Of a DNA stretch of 64,000 nucleotides, positions 20,804 through 30,240 are shown in pieces (the first letter of the stretch is position 1; every line of letters starts with the position of its first letter). Both the position numbers and the translations under genes were made by a program. The stretch covers positions 124,001 through 188,000 of the forward strand of contig CANTFK010000822.1 in assembly GCA_947646735.1 (NCBI GenBank), given 5' to 3'. The notes beneath the pieces were generated by a model. The model worked only from the letters and a program-made list of their open reading frames with translations. It had not been told where the DNA came from and did no database searches. Source of the stretch: Peronospora farinosa. Lineage: Eukaryota; Oomycota; Peronosporomycetes; Peronosporales; Peronosporaceae.

Positions 20804-22298
20804 CATCCGGCTCAAAGTCACCTGTTCCACTCCCGGGCTCTCCCCGAGGTGATACCTCGTCGTCGAATCTTAAGAAGTGGGATCGTGGTACATTGAGTGA
20901 ATTAATGTACCGTGAAATGTTCGGGTCGTCTGATTCATCAGACGACTCGCCAAACGAGTCGAAGGATAGTGACTCGGGTGGGGACGGTAAGGGTGATGTC
21001 AGTGCTTCTACTGACATCAATGCTCATAGTGTCGGTACTTCTGTTGACACTAATGCTCGTGGTGTCGGTACTTCTGTTGACACCACGCAGGAGGCTTTAG
21101 ACCGCAACGTATTACGTCTTGCTCCTGATCGCAAGCCATGGATGCTACCTAAGCATCTGCTTGATCGTTGGTCTGGAAAGACCAACGAACGGGTTTCCAT
21201 ACCGTTGTTTGATGCGTCAAAGCTTCACGGCCTTGACGCCAGTGCGAAGGACTTTCGCACTGAGAACGACTATTCCATCGATGTGTTTCTTGAACATCGA
21301 TGGTATGGCCCACACAAGAAGCGTGAGGCTGACGCGTTCCTCTAATCTTGGAACGCTTTTATCACCAACGTTTTAAACGTTGGGAAAGAGGCTTGGTCTC
21401 AAAGACTTTTTGCTAGCCGCAATAAGTTTGAGAAACGAAGTACTTCCGGTGCATGCTATCGTTTGCACCGGTTATCTAGAGAGGCAGGCCTGTTATGCCT
21501 CTCTTGGGGCGACCCATGCCCGGGGTGCCTGAGCACCTCGTCAAGAGCGCCTAAGGAGGCGTACCTCCTTACTGAGCCCTGGTGGAGGGCTCGCATCTCT
21601 TCTGAGATGCGTGAAGGGATTGCTACTTTGCAATCCCTTTACGAGCGCGCTGGGTGCTCGTTTTCCGATGGTCGTTCACCATCGGGTGCCCATTGTCGTA
21701 CTGTTCGACAAGGCCGGGAACGTCGGCCATCAGTTGGGCCCGAGGTTCCCAGCTATCCGCCGAAGGAGGATAGCCACGCCACCGGACGAGATAACTCGTC
21801 CGACGTCCCTTCACCTCTCGGTGCTTTAGTAAGCGTTTCACGAGGAAGCGCTTCCCACCATGGGATTCCACCAGCGGATGCGGTGGTGGAGGAAAAACCC
21901 TGTCCGATTCTTTCATCAAACTTGGCTGCTGAGTTAGACGGGTTTGCCTGTGTAACTCGTGAGCTACATTGTGATGTTGATCACGAACGGGATAAGCGTC
22001 GCCGCTTAGAGGACATTGTGCGACAGCTTGGGTTTGACAATGAGAAGTCTTGGGAAACAATGCTGTCGCACTATTGAAGAATGAACGGCGGCTTCATTCT
22101 CTAAGTAACGAGCTGGCGACAGCTCGTCAGGAGATCGTCCAATTCATGGGACGATCTCATCTCTACACGACCAGGTATCGAATCTGGTTAGTGAAAACAA
22201 GAATCTGAAGGGGATTCTTGAGAGTAATGGCTATCTTCGTCGTTCGAAGAAGCCGCGTACTGAACGTACGGACGAAGACGTCCCACGTAAAACGTAGG
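20804..22298 (+). pseudogene. Antisense gene of outer element, 3' part
   Basis: Continues the frame begun at 8335. It is acidic/Ser-rich, then a compact segment (WMLPKHLLDRW, SIDVFLEHRWYG), then an in-frame TAA at 21343-21345. The same frame continues open to 22077 (NERDKRRRLED-like coiled-coil sequence ending ETMLSHY). After two frame changes it still reads as coiled coil (LLKNERRLHSLSNELATARQ, then NLVSENKNLKGILES) and ends with a basic tail at TAG 22296-22298. Reconstructed length is about 570 residues without the insertion, with one nonsense and two frameshifts. It overlaps the chromodomain on the other strand. Function unknown; a Gag-accessory, Env-like or regulatory role is only conceivable. 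Confidence 0.55.
21623..22060 (-). pseudogene. Outer element chromodomain (pol C terminus)
   Basis: On the minus strand FLVKRLLKHREVKGRR and TSYLVRWRGYPPSADSWEP form a chromodomain, the targeting module of chromoviruses that recognises modified histone tails. It is separated from the integrase end by a stop and frame change. The plus strand of the same interval is also open and continuous with the antisense gene. Confidence 0.8.
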
Positions 22299-23946
22299 AT
22301 GCGTACGCATCCTGCGTGGCAACTCGATCGTGTATGCGTTGCATAGGCGGCGCAATACACGAAACGGGCCGATGTACTTGGGCAACAATTTATTGCTGCC
22401 CACGTTAGTCACTACATGTTTTGGTAGGTTTACTGTTGACAGTAAAACTAAATCACCTTCAATAAATGTCTGAGCATTTGCCCTTCCATTACTGTCTGCG
22501 TTTCGCTTTTGCTTATCCACCGCTTCTGCGATGGAATCTTGCACGAAACGGACTACCGCTTCACGAGTCTGCAGTAAATCCTCAGCTGACTCGTTGCTTT
22601 TGGCTGCAGTGCATTGTGAGTGCACTGCAGAGATATCGGTTACTAATTCAGCGAGAACATTACTGTTCTCACTCGAACGATGCTGACATCTTCAGCATCG
22701 CTATCAGTAAGAGCGTCATCGCTCTTACTTTCTTCCTCTTCACCGAAGTCGAATGGTACGACATCGATTACTTTCGCGTCGACCATAACGTCGTCGCGTG
22801 ATGAGCAAGAGCCAGATTGGTTCTCGCTCGAGCGAGTCCCTCCCCCTCCCATCCCCTTAAATTAGAGTCACCCTCTACTAAGGTGGGGACACGTGGATGG
22901 CGAAGGCCATTCACGTAGAACGGTGTATGCGTCGTGGACGCATGCACGGAGTTGTTGATGGCGAATTCGACCATTGACAAGAACTCACTCCAACTTGTAA
23001 ACGAGTGGACGTATCCTCGAAGAATCTCTTCGAGGACGCAATTGGCGCGTTCAGTCTGACCATCAGTTTCTGGATGGTCAGAAGTAGACATTGTGAGCCG
23101 TGTTCCAAGTGTTTGGAACACGGAACGCCAAAACTCAGCCGTGAACCGGGGGTCTCTATCGGACACAAGTTCACGGGGTAAACCGTGCAATCGAAAGATC
23201 GTATCGATAAACACTCGAGCACAGCAATCTGCTGTGATCGACTCAGATACAGCAACGCGATGTACCATCTTGTCTACAAACACGAGAATACCATTATTCC
23301 TGTGAGCGTCTTTGGGAAACCCAAAGACGAAGTCCATTGATACGGAGTCCCAGCACTCTGCCGGAAAAGGTAGAGGCTGCAATGGTGCACGGAGTGAAGG
23401 ACTTGGCTTCACTCGTTGACACACCTCGCAAGCACGCACGTACTTGCGCGCAAACTTATACTGGCGTGGCCAGTAAAAGTCGCGACTGACCGTGAGGTAA
23501 GTCTTCTCACGGCCGCGATGCCCACTTATTGGTGCATCTTGACATTCAAACATGCACCGTAACCTGATATCATGTTGTGGCGGTACAACGACACGAGGCG
23601 TGTCGTTGTTGACGGATGTGTAGTACAGTAAGCCGTCCCGCTGGGTGTATCGATCGAAAGAAGATCGATACATGGCAGGCAAGCGCTTCTTAGCTTGCGT
23701 GGATGGGTCCTTGAGATACTCCGTCAGGCGCACAAGATCATTATCTTGTGCGCATGCCCTTCTAATGTCGTCGATCTTACTTGACGACAAGACGCTGGTA
23801 CTCAGCGTGGCGACAGTGGTGTTTACATCACTGTCGGATTGCACAGTCGGCTCTAGGTCAGGCCGACGTGAAAGAGCATCGGCGACGACGTTAAGTCGTC
23901 CCGGTTTATACTCCACGGAGAAGTTGTACTCCGCGGAGAACGACAA
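22188..23946 (-). pseudogene. Outer element integrase
   Basis: Contains the HHCC zinc-binding region (ISGHRGREKT ... CEVCQR) and the DDE core: SMDFVFGFP, SDRDPRF and ETDGQTERAN supply D, D and E. The C-terminal part (22188-22625) has the gypsy GPFRVLRRLCNAYTIELP fold and ends about 22188. Frame changes near 22860 and 22640 break it. Nearly the whole region is covered by short inverted repeats. Confidence 0.87.
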
Positions 23947-23954
23947 TCATCTCG

Positions 23955-25349
23955 CTATTCGTTGCGAGAGGTGTGGACTATTTACAGCCGTGCGTAGTGA
24001 CGCATGGTCTGTATATACAATGAACGGTCTATCTCCTAAGCGATAGACGCGAAACTTAGCCAGTGCATACTTCATGGCAAGGAGTTCCTTGTCATGCACC
24101 GGATAATTGCGCTCGGCCGGTTGCAGCTGACGCGATTGATAACAGACGACACGCTATGCGCCGTCTGTATCATATTGTATTAGTACACAGCCGATTGCAA
24201 AATCACTGGCGTCACAGACCACATGAAATGGTCTGTCTTGATCGGCAATCGCCAATACTGGCGATTGCATCAAGCTTTGCTTGATACGTTCAAAGGAACG
24301 CTGACAATCAGCGTTCCAGTTCCACTTCACGTTTTTCTTGAGTAGACAGAAAGATGTACTGTCATTTCGGCGTAAATGCGCGAGTACGCCGCTATCCCAA
24401 GGAAATTCCTTAGTCCCTTGACATCGACTGGCACTGGCCAGTCGGTGATCGCCTTGATCTTCCATGGATCAGGGCGTACGCCGTTCTTTCCGACGATGCA
24501 CCCAAGAAGTGGTATTTCGCTAGCTGCGAATATAAACTTCTTGAGGTTGGCGTACAACTTATGCTCGCGCATAAGTGTAAGAACCTTACGGACGTGGAGT
24601 CTATGTACTTCCACGTCTGTTTTCCCGTCCATAGCTCGACTATGGACGAACACATCATCGAAGTAACTCGGTGCGAATTCGCGCAACGGTCTCAATAGAT
24701 GTGAAACACATCTATTGAATGTGGCTGGTGCATTACTGAGCCCTTGCGGCATCACCAACCATTCCCAGAGCATACCACTGGGAGTGCTTACTGCTGAGTA
24801 CGGGATGTTCCGTTCACGCATTAGGATTTGATAGAAACCATCCATCAGATCCATGGACGAAAAGATGGTACTCTTAGACATACCATCTATGATTACGTCC
24901 TTTCTCGGTATCGGCGTTTGCGCCGGTATCGTTGCAGCGTTCAACTTATTGAACGCGTGTACTATCCGTCACCCTCCTGTGGCCTTGTGCACACAGAAGG
25001 TCGGAGAGCTGTGAGGTGAGGTTGATTCCCTCACATGGCTCGCTGCTAGGCGATCAGCAAAGAACTTGTCGATCGCCTCGACCTGTTCCCGAGGCAGTGG
25101 CCACTGCTTCATGACACAATATTTTGTGCCAGGAACAAGGTCGATCTCGTGTCGAGTGCCTTTATCCTTAGGCAACTCGCACGGAACGGATTCAGGGAAC
25201 ACATCCTTGAATTCGACCAAATCCTTGTACAAAGGATTTGACTTCAGCGACTCCCAGGATTGCGATGTATATCGTTCAATCCGAGTCTTCTCATCAAGGA
25301 CACTCACGTCCTTTTGATGAGCTGCTGAGAACCCGTTCGTTCTCGGCAA
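23955..25349 (-). pseudogene. Outer element reverse transcriptase and RNase H (nonsense codons)
   Basis: RT fingers and palm are clear: FSSMDLMDGFYQILM, MPQGLSNAPATFNRC and the catalytic YFDDVFVHS (about 24640-24660), then RNase H with VVCDASDFAIGCVL and VYTDHASLR. Both polymerase aspartates and the RNase H aspartates are present. The frame is interrupted by TGA where Trp is expected before RIVHAFNKLN (about 24970), TAG after QYDTDGA (about 24154) and TGA for Trp before LSFSAEYNF (about 23950). A frame change between RT and RNase H is also implied. Motifs are intact but this copy cannot make the full enzyme. Confidence 0.85.
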
Positions 25350-25407
25350 AAACTGTTGCTGACCGAATGTCAGTCATGTAATCTTCCTCTGCGACGAGTA
25401 CATAGAT

Positions 25408-26447
25408 CTACTTGACTTTGCCACTACGCAGATAACGCAAGAAACTTTTAGGTTCTAGCGTAGGCAACTGAGTTATCTCCGAATTTAACTTCGGAGGCGC
25501 GATCAGATCAAGCGTATAAGCGCCTACGTTTGATCCGTCATGAACCAAGACGTTCAACGTCTCGGTTACTTCCTGGGGACTTATTCCCTCAGGGCACTGG
25601 GGACTTATTCCCTCAGTGATTATTTTTTGGGGACTTATTCCCGCAGGCTCGATAAAACTTGTTCCATCGACTTCCTCTAGCTGTGGTGGCGCAACCACAG
25701 CGAGATCCTCTACGATCAACTCTCCAGTTGATCTAGGATTACCGTGTTGCCGCTTCTGGGCAACCGGTTTACTCTTCGGTGAATGCTGCCCTCTAGGCGA
25801 GCATTCATGTCCCGGTCCACTCGACTTATTCGAGTGTTGAACCTTCGGCGCTGCCTGTGCTTGTGCACAGCTTCCGGCAGCTTGCTCCACAGCGTGACTG
25901 TCTGTCACGCTGAGTTCTTGTGCAGTCGTACTAACGACCGAACCACAAGTGAGGCCATCACACTCACTCGTAGTACATTCACGCGCTTGTGAACGCTCCA
26001 AGACGTTCATCAGATGGTCTCTGATGAACAAGCGACAGGCATCTTCACGGTTCGATGCTGCCATCTGACCCATGGCTCGTACCTTCTGAGCCATGGTAAT
26101 CCTAACATGACATCAAGTTTGTCATCCAGATCAAGTACGATGAAATCATCATCGTACTTTTTGCCTTCAAGCGTGTAGTGAATTCCCACTACACGTTTCT
26201 TTACTGTTACGGATGCGCCAGTTGCAAGGCGCGCCGTCATCCTCGTTGGAGGGGTCTCGCGCTCAACATATTTGAGCCTACGATCATCTAGCGATTGGCG
26301 TCGAACAAAGTTGTTCGAAGCCCCACAATCAACTAGGGCGCGAAGTGACATGTTCTTTGTCACTTCGATCTTCAATGTGATGAGGGATACCGCATCACTG
26401 GGAGCGGCAACACACAGTGACTTTGTGTTGGGAGCAACCTTCGTCAA
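25408..26447 (-). pseudogene. Outer element protease and linker region
   Basis: The protease segment (26010-26447) carries VDCGASNNFV, the DxG aspartic-protease motif of gypsy elements in its Cys form, followed by VMLGLPWLRRYEP, the usual ILG-like C-terminal motif. The frame then changes and a linker (25408-26094) runs to the RT. The linker contains three GISPQ motifs encoded by a repeated 19-bp unit (tggggacttattccctcag, about 25573-25650). The overlap of the two frames indicates a frameshift, so this copy is probably not translated as one polyprotein. Confidence 0.75.
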
Positions 26448-26497
26448 GAGTCCCGCGAACTCTCTTGACGTTGCTGGATCAGTAGGGCGCTCCGCCC

Positions 26498-27682
26498 CTA
26501 CTGACCCCGACCGTTTTTTGATGGTCCACCACGTTGTTGCGATTTCGCAGCAACGTGAGACCCACGTCTCTGGCCCTTCTTGGCAGACGATCGATCGTCA
26601 CTCCCAGTGTTACGAGACACTGGGCGTGGGGCACTACACTCATAAGCGTAGTGGCCCAACTTCTGACAGCGATTGCACTTTTGCAATCGATTGTACCCTG
26701 GAGAGCGAGGTCGCTCGCTCTCTACATAGGAGAGGTCCATTGGTTCTGAACCTCTGCCCTCCTGTCGTTTCGGTGGACGATAGGATCCCGAGTGGACGTG
26801 AGCCTGTTGTAGGCTAAAGTCCTCCTGTTCCGCTGCAGAGATCGCTTGATCCAGCGATTCTAGTTCCAAGCGGAACAGGTGGGTCTTAACAGGACCATCT
26901 GTCAGACCTTTGATGAACACAGTAACCTGCGTGTGTTCATCGATTGGTTTCAGTACGATACAGCTAACGAGGTATCGTACGTGTTGGGCGTAAGCGTGTA
27001 TATCACGCTTACCCTGCTTCAAATCCAGGAGCTCAGCCCGAGCCCTGAATTCGGCGCAAGGCGGTTCAAAAGTGTGTTTGAGCCGCGCCTTGAAGACGTC
27101 ATACGTTGGGAAAACGTATGGGTCGTGCAGTTTGAGCCCTAAGGCCCAAGCTTTGGCACGTCCTGCCAAGTTCGCCATGCCGAACTTGACCTTCATCGCA
27201 TCGTCATCGATGCGACGAGCCTCAATGGCATCGTCGAGCTCGACGAACCATCTCAACAAGGAGTCGCTTTCGACTGCCTTGTACTTGGAGACATCAATCT
27301 TCAAGTACTCGGGTCGACGCGTATACGTCGACTCGGCAGCAACAACACTCGCCTGCTGTTGTCTCAACACTTCAGACTGTTGAGCACCCTGCTGCATCAA
27401 CAAGTCAGCTTGTTGAGCGCCTTGTTCTCTCAACAGGTCAACCTGTTGAGAACCTTGCTTCTCTAGCAAGGTGAGTTTCTTTACAACTTCGTCAAGTTCA
27501 TGTTGTATGAACTTGGCGATGGTTGCATGTTGGTCGTCTCCGCTAAGAGAGAGCAACATGGCACCAACGGCAGGGTTGCCGATGGTTTCAGCCATACGCT
27601 GAACCGCGTTCCATTCGAGGTCACTCAAATGGCGGAAATCATCACGCGTTGCGTGATGACGTTCATCACCCGCTGATTCCAT
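26498..27682 (-). CDS. Outer element gag with CCHC zinc knuckle
   Basis: Capsid/nucleocapsid polyprotein of the outer retroelement. The frame opens right after the primer-binding site; the first ATG is at 27682. Residues from about 70 hold repeated short Gln-rich units (EKQGSQQVDLLREQGAQQAD), followed by a gag core with LLRWFVELDDAIEARRIDD and WALGLKLHDPYVFPTYDVF, and near the C terminus a CCHC knuckle CNRCQKLGHYAYEC. The frame is intact to its stop at 26498. Pol follows in another frame, so pol is either reached by ribosomal frameshifting or is a broken fusion. Confidence 0.85.
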   Translation of the reverse strand: MESAGDERHHATRDDFRHLSDLEWNAVQRMAETIGNPAVGAMLLSLSGDDQHATIAKFIQHELDEVVKKLTLLEKQGSQQVDLLREQGAQQADLLMQQGAQQSEVLRQQQASVVAAESTYTRRPEYLKIDVSKYKAVESDSLLRWFVELDDAIEARRIDDDAMKVKFGMANLAGRAKAWALGLKLHDPYVFPTYDVFKARLKHTFEPPCAEFRARAELLDLKQGKRDIHAYAQHVRYLVSCIVLKPIDEHTQVTVFIKGLTDGPVKTHLFRLELESLDQAISAAEQEDFSLQQAHVHSGSYRPPKRQEGRGSEPMDLSYVESERPRSPGYNRLQKCNRCQKLGHYAYECSAPRPVSRNTGSDDRSSAKKGQRRGSHVAAKSQQRGGPSKNGRGQ

Positions 27683-27711
27683 AGCGGATGGTGCGGTGGT
27701 CGCTGAACGGA

Positions 27712-27727
27712 CCACGAAGTGCTACCA
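27712..27727 (-). other. Primer-binding site of outer element
   Basis: On the minus strand the 5' LTR ends ...ATTACA, followed by CC and then TGGTAGCACTTCGTGG. A TGG two bases inside the LTR is the usual complement of a tRNA CCA end. The exact tRNA was not identified. Confidence 0.65.
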
Positions 27728-27729
27728 GG

Positions 27730-28187
27730 TGTAATGGGACACCCTCCGACTATACTGATTACAGTATAGTATACTTTCACTGATTAAAGTGAAAGCAGGT
27801 GCCTCAAAACCTCACGTACACGTGAGCAGAGGAAGCTTATCAACTAAACAACGCTTAGTTGAGAGGAAAAAGAAAAACTGTATTTAATATAGTTAATTAT
27901 CTAATAAAACTAATCGGTTATAACCTATGTTAAGTATATTAAACTACAACTATGTATGTCGACAACTTGCCCTCCACTCATTGCGCGCGTCCATCGGTCA
28001 TTGGTCAGCGCGTTGGTTGATATAATGGCCCATATCAACCAATGTGAGGGCATCTCCAACTTCAAGGAGATCTAGGGACAATATTATAAGAAAAGGTAAT
28101 ATTGTCAAAATATTATTAGTTATAATAATATTTTTATTGACTCTTCATATAAGTGTCAATATTATGTAACGGGCTCACCCCGTTACA
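27730..28187 (-). repeat. 5' LTR of outer element (458 bp)
   Basis: Direct repeat of 7778-8235 with the same TGTAA...TTACA termini and the same hairpin chain. Promoter and polyadenylation signals for the element should lie here. Confidence 0.93.
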
Positions 28188-29471
28188 GCTATAGACCAAA
28201 GGGTTGAGGTCCGACCTTTCGGTACCTCGGGACTATGCTACCCATTTGTCCGATAACTCTGATCGTAGGGGTAGCTTCAGAGTCCGCGACATTAGGGCAT
28301 TAAACTACTGATTGGTAAAATGTAAAGATTGGGTAAGCGTCTCGTTAGAAGCGTATCCTTACGTGCGAGCTTTCAATATACTAAAGCTCGCTGATGACGT
28401 CCGTATGAAGCGTCACTATGACGCTAGTCCCAACTGGGCGTCAGCTGCATTTTAAGCTTCATGCGAAAATTAGCTCAAACGCTTGTTAAGAGAGCGAGGC
28501 TGCAACGCCGACGGCTTGTCCGTGTCCCACGAGGTCATCAATCCGTGTGAGATAGTGCTTCAACAAAGTGCAGCTCGCCCCGATTTTGTAAGATGTACTG
28601 TTTCAGCTTGGAGATGAGTTTTGTTTAAAGTGTGCGCCCACCCCAGAAACAATTCTCACTTCAGCAAGATAATTTCGTTTATAAAGATGACCGCGAATGG
28701 CTAAGTAAGTTTTCTTCACGCGAACAACCTTATCTCTTGATCTGGTGTAGTTTGTGCAGGGATCGGATGCTAGCTTTAGTTTTACGGATGGCCAGATCTT
28801 TTCACACACTGCCACTTACTGACATTCATCTTAGCTTCCAAGCATCTGTCCAAAGATTCGTTTGAATGTTGTCCTCGACAATCCACAAATCTCACTTCGT
28901 GTTACGCTGCGACACGTAGCTGCCGTCTGCACTGCCTTGAATCCTGCACTGTCTTTCGAGTTGCGTCTAAGTAGGAGAGGTTACCCGTCACCAAGTTGAG
29001 CATTCCCAACTTTATGCGGTCAAGCTCAAGCCAGTGGGTCAGCTCCCGGTCATTTGCGCAAGCGGCAACGGCTGTCCTTGACGCACCACTGCGTTTCAAG
29101 TAAACGCGATTTCTCAAAGCTCTGCATTATAAAACTTTAATAGGACACGAGACGGACAGCGCAAGGATATGCTTGCACCACACAATGCGCGATCCCTCAC
29201 CAACCTCCCGCAGTGATGTCTAGAGTTATTTTCAGTTCTTACGATGCGCTCTGTCATCAATTGCGCCGCGCCACACCAGTCATGTCTCTTAAGTTAAAGT
29301 ATACAAGACGCGTCACCTTTCTTGCACTCTAGTGGTGCGGCTTTCAATCTCATATTAACCTCTTTTAGTTCCGTGGGCACCTCCAGCCCTCAACTTCTCA
29401 GCGTTGCGCTCGAGTAAGTCCGCTGGATAAGGACCAAAAGCGCCTAGTTATTTTCGTGCACATTTCACTTT

Positions 29472-29558
29472 CCATTGTTTGGCTGTTCTTGCGCTCGAAT
29501 TACAATAAGACGCGCTACGTCTTATTGTAATTCGAACGCAAGAACAGCCAAACAATGG
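29472..29558. repeat. Foldback hairpin A, 41-bp arms
   Basis: Left arm 29472-29512 pairs with 29518-29558 with one mismatch around a 5-nt loop cgcta. The apex reads agacg-cgcta-cgtct. Confidence 0.9.
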
Positions 29559-29561
29559 GAA

Positions 29562-29614
29562 GTAATCGGTAGTTACAATGAGACGCGCTACGTATCATTG
29601 TAAATACCGATTAC
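29562..29614. repeat. Foldback hairpin B, 24-bp arms
   Basis: Left arm 29562-29585 pairs with 29591-29614 with two mismatches. The loop is again cgcta with the same gacg/cgt surround, although the stem differs from hairpin A. Confidence 0.88.
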
Positions 29615-30240
29615 ACACCTAAAAAATGATTATCGCCCGACTTGCTTGCTCAATCCATCCGACTTGCCCGCTCAATCCACCCGACCCCTCCACACATCAG
29701 AAATGAAAAATCAGATCTCGTCACGTCATGAAAGCATAATGAATTTGTAAAGGTATTTGCTGCAGCAAGGAAGAAGCGACGATCGATGTCGATACCCTAA
29801 CTAGAATAATAACATCCAATAACTCTAGTAGGTAAACCAGGAGCGATGAATAATTTGTCACGTCAAAAGGATCGTTACCAGTTTCGATAGGCATCACTAG
29901 TACACATAAGTTGAACAGACGGTATGTGTGGTCGAAAAAAGTTTGGACCAGATATACGAGGCCTGTCTCGAGAAACCTTGTAAACTTCGTCCCAGCGGAT
30001 GGGGTCCTACGTCACATTCATCCACCACATCTCTAACATTTCTGATCATTTTTTCGTGCACACGTCTGGATGCATAGAGTACGCACAACCTCAACAGCCG
30101 ACATCTAACACCCAGCCGGTCTATCCTTCCAGCAATTCTACGATTTGTAATTTGCACATTCTCCGCGATCGCAGCCAATTCATTATTTCCAAAGAGTCTC
30201 GCATTGACAATCAAACTTTTACGACGCTCACCCTAAGTGT

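Larger units (their letters stand above)
7778..28187 (-). mobile_element. Outer Ty3/gypsy chromovirus-type LTR retrotransposon, interrupted by a nested element
   Basis: Two 458-bp LTRs (7778-8235 and 27730-28187) bracket the element. They begin TGTAA and end TTACA, and I count about five differences, so roughly 99 percent identity. Gag, protease, RT, RNase H, integrase and chromodomain all read on the minus strand from right to left, so the right LTR is the 5' LTR. A primer-binding site follows it and a polypurine tract precedes the left LTR. Without the 12.2-kb nested insertion the element is about 8.2 kb. Coding is broken by several nonsense codons and frameshifts. The flanks (7773-7777 gtatt, 28188-28192 gctat) do not form a target-site duplication. 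Confidence 0.92.
28188..30240. other. Gene-poor region right of the outer element
   Basis: About 2 kb. The first 250 bp continue the inverted-repeat tiling of the outer element (actctga/tcagagt, gcgagcttt/aaagctcgc, agcgtca/tgacgct) and may be a remnant of a related copy. Two hairpin elements lie at 29472-29614. No gene recognised. Confidence 0.5.

Noticed and set aside
7778..28187. Reading the inverted-repeat tiling as a CRISPR array
   Set aside because: The repeats are inverted, not direct, their sequences all differ, and they lie in retroelement coding DNA of a eukaryote.
28592..29117. Small frames right of the outer element
   Set aside because: Short, no motif, no splice partners found.
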